Positions 22,047 through 33,157 of a stretch of DNA of 64,000 bases are shown one piece after another; positions within the stretch are counted from its first letter, which is position 1, and each line of letters begins with the position of its first letter. The stretch lies in contig JAKCPI010004467.1 of the NCBI GenBank assembly GCA_023213315.1, forward strand, positions 1 to 64,000, written 5' to 3'. Made by a program: the position numbers and the translations under genes. This DNA is from Euborellia annulipes (Eukaryota > Arthropoda > Insecta > Dermaptera > Anisolabididae). The notes under the pieces are model-generated. The model was given only the letters and a program-made list of their open reading frames with translations, searched no databases and was not told where the DNA came from.

Positions 22047-22265
22047 ATTGCATTAAGATCTTTTTCGGCAAATATGGCCATTTAGATTCCGTCTCTATCT
22101 ATTTCAATTGTATTGCTATCTGATCGGCGGATCCAGACGAGTTCCTCGAGGCGGAACTAGTGTGAATGGTCGCACAGCACACAATTTTTTATTAATTTCC
22201 GTTATTTAAAGGCGCATTCTGTACTTGATTACCAGAATATATATACAAATCAAATTCTTAAGTAA
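22047..22265. repeat. SINE tail remnant next to truncated GGATCCAG MITE
   Basis: 22047-22110 (minus) carries the ATCTAAATGGCC...TTTGCCGAAAAA SINE tail without its tRNA head. 22125-22265 matches the internal part of the CAAGGGCGGATCC MITE group, including GTCGCACAGCACACAA and GCGCATTCTGTACTTG. Confidence 0.5.
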
Positions 22266-22294
22266 AATATAGGAAGTTGCAAGAGACAGTTGAC

Positions 22295-22475
22295 CAGGGC
22301 CGGATCTAGGGGGGCAGTGGGTGCGGTGCCCCGGGCGGCAGATATCAGGGGGCGGCAATTAAAGAAAGATTTACTAAAAAAAGGAAAATGATATGAATTT
22401 TGTATAGAAAATTTTAAGGAGTGGGCGGCAAATTAAATTTTGCCCCCCTTAAAAAATCTCCTAGTTCCGGCCCTG
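22295..22475. mobile_element. hAT-like MITE, 8-bp TSD CAGTTGAC
   Basis: Ends CAGGGCCGGATCTAG and CTAGTTCCGGCCCTG are inverted. Perfect duplications CAGTTGAC lie at 22287-22294 and 22476-22483. 181 bp, non-coding. The left end matches the element starting at 54272. Confidence 0.85.
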
Positions 22476-22490
22476 CAGTTGACTAACATA

Positions 22491-22598
22491 TGTTGGAAGT
22501 TTACTTCTATTTGAGCTTGAAGTATTATAAAAAATTTAAAACAATTTTTTATAATACTTGCTAGAAGTTCAAACTCAAAAAGAAGTAAACTTCCAACA
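22491..22598. repeat. 108-bp hairpin palindrome
   Basis: Outer arms TGTTGGAAGTTTACTTCT / AGAAGTAAACTTCCAACA are perfect. The inner arms AAGTATTATAAAAAATT / AATTTTTTATAATACTT are also perfect, separated by a 6-nt loop. Confidence 0.85.
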
Positions 22599-22677
22599 AA
22601 TTCTTAAGTATTAATTTTTAAAATTTTGCATTAAAAATAGTTTTCTCAAATCTCGATGGAGGGGTAATTGTCGCCTT

Positions 22678-22757
22678 TATTCGTCCTTGATGCGAACCCC
22701 GCGACCCTTGGGACAAATGACCAGCTCGCTAACCACTACACCAAGGCCCGAGGGCAC
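22678..22757 (-). mobile_element. tRNA-derived SINE head
   Basis: On the minus strand, TGGTGTAGTGGTTAGCGAG (A box) and GGGGTTCGCATC (B box) are spaced like a tRNA. The body and tail are not recognisable. 22758-23603 contains AT-rich sequence and no gene. Confidence 0.55.
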
Positions 22758-23603
22758 TATATTAACTTGATTCATAATAATGAGTTCATTCAGAATTAAC
22801 TTGATTGTTCATTAAAGTTTTAAATTTATGGGGCGGTAGATTCTAATCCTCAAAAACATCTGACTTTGAAGATTTTATTTTTATTTTTTTTTTTTATTTA
22901 TTTCATTTAGGGTCGTTCAACTTTATCAACGGGGGACACCATTTGAGATTTATTTTTTTTATTTTAAAAAGTGAAAAGTCTTACTGGTAGTAGAATTCAA
23001 TGTTTTATATTAGAAGTCCTGATAAAATATACGATTCAATTTGGGGTGAAAAGGTCAGCCAGCAACCATCTAGTCTCGATAAAACAGATATTCCCTAAGA
23101 TCAATCTAATCATCATTTTGATAAAATTTTTGTTAATTAAATGATAAGAATCAGTAGAATAATTTAATTTAATTTAATTTTGTGAGTATAGTTAAAAATT
23201 AAACAACAATAAGGACAGAATAAAATATACGACAGAATAAAATATATCATAAAATAAACAAACAAAGACTATAATAGCCTAAAAATGCCAAATTTGTTAC
23301 GTGATTACTGAATGGGATGCTGTTTTAATAAAAAATAATTGGAGATAAATTTGTATTAATAAATGAAATATAAAAGAAAAAGAATAAATTTACCTTAATA
23401 TATCAAAAGAAGAAAATTAAAAACAAAATTGACAGGTGAATGACATAGGACAAAGTACAATGGAGGCCAAGATGGGCTCCCTGAGCTCTGATTGGCTGAC
23501 TGGACAAGTCACGTGACATGCAACCGCCTAAAACGAATTCATTATAGAGGGAGTTTTTTCTTCTATTCTTGCTTTTTACCTGGAGCCAGTTATGGAGCAG
23601 GGG

Positions 23604-23852
23604 CATGGGCGTAGCCAGACTTATTGTTAGGGGGGCCAACCCCTCGTTAGGGCGAGAGGGGGTTTGCAATTAATATATACATAGATTATTAATTATTTAT
23701 TTAAATTTAAAAAAATTAAATTAATGTAGTGGATTGAAACGTTAAAAAAAATTCCCAATGGGAAAAATATATATTTGTTTTTTTTTTTTTTAATTTTTAG
23801 GACAAGCCAGGGGGAGCAATGGCCCCCCTGCCTCCCCCTGGCTACGCCCATG
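23604..23852. mobile_element. hAT-like MITE (CATGGGCGTAGCCAG ends)
   Basis: Perfect 15-bp inverted ends CATGGGCGTAGCCAG and CTGGCTACGCCCATG. Flanks AGCAGGGG (23596-23603) and GGCAGGGG (23853-23860) are an 8-bp duplication with one difference. G and C runs sit inside both ends. It lies only 29 bp from the next MITE. Confidence 0.75.
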
Positions 23853-23881
23853 GGCAGGGGTGTGACAAACTTACCAATAGA

Positions 23882-24246
23882 CAGAGGCGTACCGAGCCAG
23901 TTGGGGGCCTGGGGCGGCACTAGAAGAGGGGGCCTTATATTGAATTTTTTTTTTTAGGGGGGGCTCATCTTTAAATATCCCTCTCCTCCATACACAAAAA
24001 TATTTTTAAAATACCGTATATCCCTGAACCCCAAGGGCCCCGGGGCCTCTCAAAGGGAAATTTTCATTAAATTTTTTTTTTTTTTTTATATAAATTTTTC
24101 CATTTTTACTTGAGCCCTGAGGGCCCCGGGGCCTCTCAAAGGGAAATTTTCATAAATTTTTTTTTTTATAAATATATGGGGGCCTATGCCGGCTCGGGGC
24201 CTGGGGCGGACGCCCCCCCGCCCCCCCCCCCCTCGGTACGCCACTG
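23882..24246. mobile_element. hAT-like MITE (GGCGTACCGAG family)
   Basis: Ends CAGAGGCGTACCGAG and CTCGGTACGCCACTG. Flanks CCAATAGA (23874-23881) and CCAATAGG (24247-24254) match at 7 of 8. It shares the GGGGCGGCACTAGAAGAGG and GCCTATGCCGGCTC segments with the element at 4689-5080. Confidence 0.8.
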
Positions 24247-24309
24247 CCAATAGGGGTCATCCAGAGGGGCAGATGCCATTGTCGGGGGATGCTTGCCCCC
24301 AAAGACCCC

Positions 24310-25950
24310 AAAAAGTTATTTAAAAATGTTTGTCAAAATTCCCTAAACAAAATTTATATTCCACAAATCCTTTCTCTCGTTATAATGACAGATAAATGAA
24401 ATTATAAGTTAGCATTAAAAATAAAATGAAATTGATAATATGATTTAAAAAAAAAAGTGCAGGAGGTAGATTTGAACTCGCGAAGTTTGGTTACGTGAGA
24501 ATGGAAAAAAAATAAATTGCATCATATGAGGACATATTTACCACTTGAGCCACACTTTGTATAATTGCTTTAGCGAAAAATAAGCCATCTAAAAAACATG
24601 AAATAAAAGAAGTATTAAAAAAATTTTAATATTCCACATATGATATATCATTTTTCATTACTTTTTATGTAGATTAATAATTTATAATTAAAATGTCAAT
24701 AGCATATATAGTTTTCAAATAATTCAATGGTCAAACGTCAGATTGTTTATGCCTTAATGTAATTAAACCAAAAACTCTGTCTAACATATGATACATGTAT
24801 TTAATTCTTGAATTCACCCTGATTCCAGAGAACTAAAGCCCTTTTAATTATATGATCTAATTTGGGAGTTATTGGCAATCAAAGTTGATGTCATTAAGGT
24901 CCAAAATATAAGACTATATTCGACCTTAATGACATCAATTTTCTATATTATCGAAAAAACTTATTTAGCATTGTCTGATTAAAACCAAATTTTTACCAGA
25001 GATTTATAATTAAAAAATGAGTTTTTTTCTAAAGTTTCATTGAGATTGGTAATGAAATAAATAAAATATTGACTATTTTGTAAATTGAGTTTTAGAATTG
25101 GGATCTCAGATGGAAGCCTAGACCCGGTTCACAGAGCGCTCTCTTTACCCATCCGGGATTCCGAATTCTAAAACTTAATTTACAAAATAGTCAATATTTT
25201 ATTTATTTCTTTACCAATCTCAATGAAATTTTAGAAAAAACTCATTTTTTAATTATAAATCTCTGGTAAAAATTTGGTTTTAATCAGACAATGCTAAATA
25301 AGTTTTTTCGATAATATAGAAAATTGATGTCATTAAGGTCGAATATAGTCTTATATTTTGGACCTTAATGACATCAACTTTGATTGCCAATAACTCCCAA
25401 TTTAGATCATATAATTAAAAGGGCTTTAGTTCTCTGGAATCAGGGGTAATTCAAGAATTATTTACATGTATCATATGTTAGACAGAGTTTTTGGTTTAAT
25501 TACATTAAGGCATAAACAATCTGACGTTTGACCATTGAATTATTTGAAAACTATATATGCTATTGAAATTTTAATTATAAATTATTAATCTACATAAAAA
25601 GTAATGAAAAATGATATATCATATGTGGAATATTAAAATTTTTTTAATACTTCTTTTATTTCATGTTTTTTAGATGGCTTATTTTTCCATAAAGAAATTA
25701 TACAAAGTGTGGCTCAAGTGGTAAATATGTCCTCATATTATGCAATTTATTTTTTTTCCATTCTCACGTAACCAAACTTCGCGAGTTCAAATCCACCTCC
25801 TGCACTTTTTTTTTTAATCATATTATCAATTTTCTTTTATTTTTAATGCTAACTTATAATTTCATTTATCTGTCATTATAACGAGAGAAAGGATTTGTGG
25901 AATATAAATTTTGTTTAGTGAATTTTGACAAATTTCTAAATAACTTTTTA
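24310..25950. mobile_element. Large palindromic element, copy 2 (complete)
   Basis: 1.64 kb folding on a centre at about 25130. Termini are AAAAGTTATTTA and TAAATAACTTTT. Each arm has an outward-pointing tRNA-like module. In the right arm it is TGGCTCAAGTGG at about 25710 and GAGTTCAAATCC at about 25784-25795; the left arm mirrors it at about 24470-24560. Each arm also contains an inner hairpin of GATGTCATTAAGGTC and GACCTTAATGACATC. No open frame longer than background. Nearly identical to copy 1 over the shared part, so amplification is fairly recent. Confidence 0.85.
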
Positions 25951-26238
25951 ACTTTGCCCATCAACCGTAGGTTGGACAGGTAAAGTTTATGTAATGGTAA
26001 AAAAAAAATCGAAATCTTTCTGAAGCTGCCAAAATGCGTTTTGAGGTCCCCTGAAACCATTTAAGAAGTTTTTGGAATGATGTCTGTGTGCAAGGGCGTC
26101 CACAGGATTTTTTGCAGGGGGGGGGGCAAGTCACTTCCAGATAAGTTAAAAAACGTACTTTGATATTAATAATGTTATACATCTCTTAGTATTTAAAACT
26201 TTCTCACCGCGGCAAGGTGGATGTATAGTGAGTAAGAT

Positions 26239-26388
26239 TTTTACTTTCTCTTACCTATGTATATATGTAATATATATATAGAGAGAAAGTATTGGATTCA
26301 TGTCAAAAATTCGATGTCGAGATTTTGATGGATCTTCACGTTTTGAGGTCCCCTGAATCCAAAAAAGTGGTTTTCGCGACATGGTCTG

Positions 26389-26420
<32 letters not shown>

Positions 26421-27216
26421 TCAATTTTAAGTATGAAGGAATTGAGCTACGAGGTTGAAATTTTATATTTAAGTTAAACATCTCCCGGGACCGGAAAAAT
26501 AAGCTTTTAATCAAAATCGGCCAAAGAGTACTAGTACTTTACTGATGTACTTTTTCAGTTTTTTTCGATTTTCTCAAAATTTGCTCCAACGATTTTTTTT
26601 TTTTTTTTTTTTTTTTTTAATTCAAAAATCAATTATTTTTTAGATGCTCTTTAAAATGTATATTCTCATTTTGCAATTGAAATCTTCTGAAGACCACTTT
26701 ACTCTTGTATTTCATAGGGAAGATAGGAGAAATGGTTGCCATGGTAACAAAATATAAATATTTTCCCTCCTTCCTTATAAATTTTACATCTGCCCTCGGG
26801 GCATGGCGTAGAGGTTAGCGTGCTAACCTCATATACCAAACGTCGCGGGTTCGGACCCCAGGCAGTCCGATGATTTTATTTAAGCCCCTTGGATACCAAA
26901 TGGCTTAAATAAGAATGCCTGGACCTCATATATGTATATTTATCAATAACGGATATCGTAAAAAGTCTTATATGGCCTGAGTTGCCGAAAAGACTGGGTG
27001 AATGTGTGTGTGAGTGTGAGTGTGAATGAGAAAAAAGTGAGTGTTTAAAAAAAAAAAAAAAAAAAAAATTTTACATCTGAATTCAAATGTTCCGTACTGT
27101 CGGGAACTAAATATATGTCGACACAAAAAATCTGGTGTGACAAGCACAGTACACAACTTTCGATTACCGAAGGTAAGATAAAGTTGTGTGCTGTGCGCCA
27201 GTCACACCAGATTTTT
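26239..27216 (+). repeat. Element X, copy 2, split by a SINE
   Basis: Same order as 61-765, including the ATTCGATGTCGAGATTTTG block, a (TG)n microsatellite at 26388-26414, the TACTAGTACTTTACTGATG block and the terminal CTGGTGTGAC hairpin. The SINE at 26793-27067 breaks the TTTTACATCTG site that is intact in copy 1 at about 617-628. Confidence 0.8.
26793..27067 (+). mobile_element. SINE-A, full-length reference copy, 12-bp TSD
   Basis: Perfect duplication ATTTTACATCTG at 26781-26792 and 27068-27079. The tRNA-like head holds A box TGGCGTAGAGG and B box GGGTTCGGACC. The body has GATGATTTTATTTAAG and ACCAAATGGCTTAAATAAG. The 3' region has GGCCTGAGTTGCCGAAAAG, a GTGTGAGTGTGAATGAG repeat and a long A run. 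Other copies: 2131-2286, 20391-20632, 54313-54590 and a diverged one at 46693-46888. Confidence 0.9.
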
Positions 27217-27659
27217 TTTTTGTTTTATATATTTTTTTGTATCATTTTAATTTTCCAGGGGGGGGGGGGGGGGGCAAGTGCCTGGTTGCCCCCCCTGCGG
27301 ACGCCCATGTCTGTGTGTGTATGGTAATTGGTGTGTCTGTGGTAATTTTTTTCGTCAATGAAAACTCAAAAACTATTTGTTCAATTGTTTTGAAATTTTG
27401 TACCCATAAATTAGGGGTAGAGGCCAAGAACTGAAAAGCTTTTTTTAAACATCGGACCATTAGGGGGGGGGCTCTAGGAGGGGGGGGACAAATATTTTTA
27501 GACTTTTTTGAGATGTTAGTGTGTTTTTTTTTCAAATGAATCGAATATGCACAATTAAAAGATAAAGAAATGTGCTAAGATCAACTTGTTGATTAATTAC
27601 TAATTTTTAAAATTTTGATTATTCATTTCTAATTTTTACTTATGAAAAGACCAATCAAT

Positions 27660-27840
27660 TTGAATAAATAGGGCCGGGGTCTTAATGACCTCCGATGCCG
27701 AAAAAGGCCTTAAATTAAATTGAAAAAAAAAAAAAAAAAATCCTGACAGGAAAAAGTCTAGTGTGGCAAGCACAGAACACAACTTTCAATTAGCAAATGT
27801 AAGAGAAAGTTTGTGCGGCCAGTCACGCCAGATTTTTTAT
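27660..27840 (+). repeat. SINE/LINE tail and element-X hairpin fragment
   Basis: 27660-27740 has AATGACCTCCGATGCCGAAAA and an A run, a diverged SINE tail. 27750-27835 is a decayed copy of the element-X hairpin (GCACAGAACACAACTTTC and GAGAAAGTTTGTGC). Confidence 0.5.
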
Positions 27841-30800
27841 TTCAAAACTTTTAACTTTTAATTGAAACTATTGGTCCAAAATTCCTTTAAATATAAATTT
27901 TTTTTAAGTTCAGTTTTTTTCAATAAAACCCACTGGTCAAAATTGGATTATAACCAGGAGGGTTCAAACAGGTTTTAACCACTCTGGTTTTAACCGAACC
28001 ACCCTGCTATCAAGTGAGACATGTTAATTTGTTTTGTACCTACTTAAAATTGTAAATAGCTGATCCTAAACCCGAGAAGGGAAGGGGAGGAATTCAATAA
28101 ATAAATAAATAAATATTAAATTTTTTCCAAGGCTATTTGTTGATAAAAAGAAAAAAATTAAAAATACACAAATTGAGGATTTATTTATAATATATATTAA
28201 TTTACAAATATTAAAGTGGTAATTTTTCTTCTTAAATAATAATTAATAAATCTTCCTTGATCACAGGTCCTTACAGCCTAAACATTATTCTTAAATGAAT
28301 AATATTTAACGTTATTATATTATATATTAAAAAATAATACATCCTAAATATATATTAGCACTCTTTTCATGTATTATTGTATTTAAACATACATAAAAAC
28401 TTAACAAATACTTAAACTTACGTTTCGATTTGTTCACTTGCATTCATCAGATATAATAAATTCATTCATTCAAATATTTACAATTTTCTATTCATAGAAA
28501 TAAAAATATTTTTGTTCTTTGTATATTTTGTTCTAGACAGCACACAGGGCATATAATTAATGTTTGTAAAAGTAAAAAACATTTTTTTTTAAATATTAGA
28601 ACCCTAAATATTTATATATCTATCTAAATATACATATTATAAACAGGATATCTAAGTATATATACATATACAGGATGGTCCAAAGGTATTTAATAGTAAA
28701 ATCAGATCAGAAAGTAAAGAGATGAGAAGAAAATCGATTTTTGATTGAGCCTCAGTGGGGAAGAAAAGAGAGTGGAAAAGAATTAGCGTAAAGAGTTTTT
28801 CGTTTTTTCATTTAAAAACACAAATGAGCTTTACATAACGAACAAAATAAAAAAGATTTTTCTTTTATAAATAAATTTTATATTATGGATATTCGAAGGA
28901 AAATAAAAGTTTTTGGTTCGCCTCATCAATGTATTTCACATTTTCTCTACTGACTTGAAATCGGCCAAAAAATTTTCTTTTTCAACTAAACAGTGGCGTC
29001 AATTCAACTTTTTCTTGTTTTTTTTGTAAAAAAATGTTTTTTTTTTTTTTTGCAATTATATATATTTATAATTGCATTTTTATAATATACCGGGAGAAAT
29101 AAAATCAACGTTTAGTTGAACACCATTTATACTTTAATCTAGACAATAAAAGCCTTCTTTCTTTGAAAAAATTGCCGATCGCTCCAGGCCGATGCTTCCT
29201 ATGCTATATAATATTACCATATATGACATGGACACCTTAAAAATCTTTCATTGGCACTGAAGATGGCAGCCGTCATGTTTACCGAAACGTCTGCCTAGAT
29301 TAAAGTATAGAGGTGTTTCACAGGGCTGTATTTCTAAATAGGCTAAGAAGGTTGCAGCCTAGAGAAGCAACACATTTTCAGGGGCGGCATTTGGCAATTT
29401 ATTCAAAAGAAGTATTTCAGTCGTTAATATTATTTTCCTTCGAATTTTAAAAATACATATACATGTATGTTGTATAAAACAAAGCACTTGCACTAGGTAA
29501 TTAACTTGAACTTTAATTGGTAATATCTCAAAAACGAAGATCCATTTAAGTTATTTCTTTTTTACCTTCTTCTCTAATAGGCTTGGCCAAAAATTGATTT
29601 TACATTTCTTGTGAGTTCAATTAAAAACATGTTTGTAAAGTATCAGATTATTAAATGAAAGAGAGAGGGACGGAGCTTAAGCCAAAAGAGGAAATTGATT
29701 TTGAATTGTTTTTATTTAAAACAAATTGACTTATATATATATATTTTGTTTTTAGGGTCCTCTCTGTGACTTTGAAACACCCTGTATATTGAAAATAAAA
29801 AAAAGACTGTCAAAATAATGATATTAAAAACATAATTATATCCTGTCTTTAATTGCATCTTAATCTTTAAATCTCCTTCCTACACCTAAAATGCCCATTT
29901 TAGTATAAAAGGAATAACATTTTCTAACTTATGGGCACTTTTTATTGTTTTTTCCCTTTTTTTTCTATCTATAATCTAAATGTTTTTTTTTTTTTGTTCA
30001 ATATAAAAGAATCACATTCTAGTTATCAAAAGGAATCTTTGTTTTTGTTTTTGTTTTAACACTAATTTATTGAAAGTAATTCTAGATTTAATTTTAAGGT
30101 GGTTTTGTATTTTTTTTTGTTTTTATGGCAGGAGCGACGACACACGATTTCCAAATTTATTTATTTATTTATTTATTCACTATACTTGGTCTAAAAAATA
30201 TTTAATATCATCTAATTTGGCGACAAGAATTTTTTTTTTTTAATTTTATTTAAAAAGTCCCATAAATTATTTTTCTTCCTTATCACTCGAGTGCTCAGCC
30301 AGAACTCTCTAAAAAACAGAGAGGTCGAAATCAAGTTTTGAAAAAAAAAAAAAATAAATTTATAATTTTTAAAGATGTTGCTTCTTTTGAAAGGAATAAA
30401 ATAAATTTGAAGGGTGTCTCCTAATAGTCGCTAGCAACTATTTTGCTGTGTTTATTTACAAATGATACGTGTTTCAAAGTCTTACTCTCCTTCGAGTCAT
30501 CAGCAGTTTGTGCACCCAGGCTTGCCACGCGTACTTTATAATTAAGTATTGTACATTATTCCGGGTAATATACTCTATACTTTACGAGAACAATAAAATA
30601 AGCAAAAATACTTTGTTTTTTTCTGGGATTCAAAAAAGTTTGGCCCTAAGCATTTTTGCGTAAAACGAAATTTTCTACTGGCAGCAAGTATTTAATATGA
30701 CTGATGATAATTGTTCAAACTTGTTTAAAGTAATTTCATTTTTTCCTGGGACCTCAGTATTCACAGAGATTTTTTTCTGTGATGGAGAGACGAAAGAAAC

Positions 30801-31875
30801 AAAGCAAAACTTATTTATTTTAACTGCAAAGATTCTGTGCAATTGTTTAGTAATTTGATAAAACTTAAAGAAAAGCAATAAAAAATATGTTTTTAAATAT
30901 AATGCTAAAGAAAAATAAATGATATTTTATTTACCAGAAAAACGTTCGATTCAGCAATCTCAGATTATTCAAACCAATGTTTGTACAAACTGCTGATGCC
31001 TAGCTTAATTTGAATTTGATTAAATATTAAACAAATTCTCATCATAATTCAGTTAGCAACATCAAAATTCTTATATCTATTATAGAAAAATAAGAAAAAT
31101 GATTTTTTTTTTTTTGAAATTGTGATGGAAATATAAAAAAATAAATCCTTAAGGCACGCATATTTCGATATTCAAATCTTCAAATTAAAAACAAAAAAAA
31201 TTAAAGAGATCCTTATATTTAATATAAAAATAAGAGAAAGGTGGGTCTAGTTTCTGTGTGTCTATTAACATGATTGTGGTCGAACTGAGTCTATCAAAAA
31301 CAACATCAGCTATTTGAGGAGCGAAGTATATATATATGAGACATGTGATTACTGAATCCAAGGGCTGGGGCAAAAATTTAACAAAGCCATGTAATGCGGG
31401 AAATTCCTTTTACTAATGGGATCTCACCATCTCTAAAGGGGTCCTTACACGATCAGTCAGACTGTCAGTATTTGAGCGGAATGGCATTTTGACCGAACTT
31501 GTACAGTGTACTTGGGCAAGACTGAAGGACTGATGACCGTTTTCTTTTTGTTTTTCGTTGTTACTTAGTGGCAGGGAACTAAGTTAGTTTAGTTAAGAAA
31601 AATTAGTGGCTTCTCATAGTCGAATGAGCTAAAAAGAACTTGTTTCTGACTGGATACGTGTAAAATTATACTTGAATGAAGAAAATACTGACGGTAGAAC
31701 TGATTCAGTCATTCTAACATCGTGTAAGGGCAGCTTAAGTTTTCTCCACAATAATTTTGTACTCAATAAGTCCCCGGTCTGACGTACCCAAGTGATTTCC
31801 GGGTAGTACCAACCTTCAAACAGTACTGTCAAAATTCCATGGCAGAGATTACAGTCGTTTTAGTGACCCCAGTAT
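27841..31875. other. 4-kb gene-free stretch with scattered Penelope-like ends
   Basis: AT-rich with no supported gene. Three small signals are present. At 28427-28452 (minus) there is CTGATGAATGCAAG...CGAAACG. At 29118-29320 an inverted pair (CACC..ATACTTTAATCTAG and its partner) surrounds CTGAAGATGG...CCGAAACGTC at 29256-29291. At 30470-30504 (minus) there is CTGATGACTCGAAGG...TTTGAAAC. A LINE-like ATTCAATAAATAAATAAAT tail ends at about 28115. The end-like TACAGGATGGTCC at 28670 and ACACCCTGTA near 29778 may bound a mariner-type element. Confidence 0.45.
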
Positions 31876-32175
31876 TGTAATTTTCAAGACAATGGATAGA
31901 AAGGAATTTGATGAAAACAATGGTTAAATGCGCTTTGAATTGCTTCCCCCATCCATCCCCCGTACACTCCAGACATGGCCCCCAGCGACTACTGGCTTTT
32001 TGCAGACATGAAAGCATCTTGCACCAGGGAAATTTGGCTCAAATGAAGAAGTGATGGCCTATTTTGAGAGAAAAGTCAAATAGTTTTACATAAAGAGCAT
32101 CGAAAAGTTAAAGGTGAATGAATCACTCTTGAAGGAGATTATGTTGATGAATAAAGTGGAATTTCTAAAAAAAAA
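31876..32175 (+). mobile_element. Mariner transposase C-terminal remnant
   Basis: Frame-shifted pieces read TPDMAPSDYWLFADMK, then KFGSNEEVMAYFERK, then YIKSIEKLKVNESLL. This is the mariner D34D pattern (SPDLAPSDYHLF ... FxSNEEV ... YxxGIxxLxxRWxKCI). The third catalytic Asp context APSDYWLF is preserved, but frames and stops show a dead copy. 32180-33157 beyond it holds only an (AAT)n run at 32904-32933 and the psq 3' flank. Confidence 0.7.
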
Positions 32176-32901
32176 TTTGTTTTTCTTAGTTAGACCGCAG
32201 ACTTATTGAAGAGGATCAAACAAATAAGAGATCTCTGACATAGAGTGAGAAAATTTCACTTCCCACCCGCATATATTTTTTGGCCAATGGGCATAATTTC
32301 GATTTTTGTTTTTCACTTCCAATAGCTTTCGTTTCTAAGCCTCAACCCACAAAATTTCCCAAAGAATTTAAATAAAAGAAAAATGATCAAAGGAAGGAAT
32401 CTACAAAAATTTTCTATTTACTTAGATAAAAAAAAACTCGTTAAAAGAAAATAGTAACAATAATAATCATGTTATTGCACTTCGCAGTGATACATCCATC
32501 ACTGGAGAATTTTTACCTATCCTAGAGGATTAGGCTCAGAGAACGAGATGACCTTTAAAGTCCAAATGGCCTAAGCCTTAAAAAAAAATCTCTTTGCAAT
32601 TAGACTCAGAGGAGAAATAATTTTGTAGAAATAAATAAATTCTTTTGGATTTAATGCAACTGGATAACTTATAATGCCATTATTATCCCGTTTAAGTTAA
32701 TCGTTTTCCAAATGTCTTTGTTGGTTAATGTTATCGATATTTCGAAAAAGAAAAATGAACTGATTTTCTCTTAAATTTTCACTTATCAAACAAAAGTAGA
32801 TTTTCGTCTAAAAGCATATTTAAAATCATTAAATTAAAATCAATCATAATACTTTCTCTAACTAAAATACTGAAAATAATTTCTAAGTACTCTAAAACAT
32901 T

Positions 32902-32936
<35 letters not shown>

Positions 32937-33157
32937 AAATAAATTTCCTAATTCTAAAAAAATTGTAATTTTTTTATATCCATCACAATTAGAATAGAAT
33001 AATTAAAAAATAAAATAAATAAAATAAAGCGTAAAGTGAAGAGAAGAGGAGAGAAGGGAGAGAATTAAAATGGAAAATGTATCTGGCTCTCAATTTCCTC
33101 CAACCCTAAAAAGGGTCTGTCGCCGAGGAAAAGCACTCAGTGATATGGAAGCAGTTC

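Larger units (their letters stand above)
26091..27309. mobile_element. hAT-like element with nested cargo, 8-bp TSD TCTGTGTG
   Basis: Ends CAAGGGCGTCCACAGG and CCTGCGGACGCCCATG. The duplication TCTGTGTG at 26083-26090 and 27310-27317 is perfect, although it lies in a TG-rich context. The inside contains element X copy 2, which itself contains a SINE, giving a three-level nest. G runs lie just inside both ends. Confidence 0.65.
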
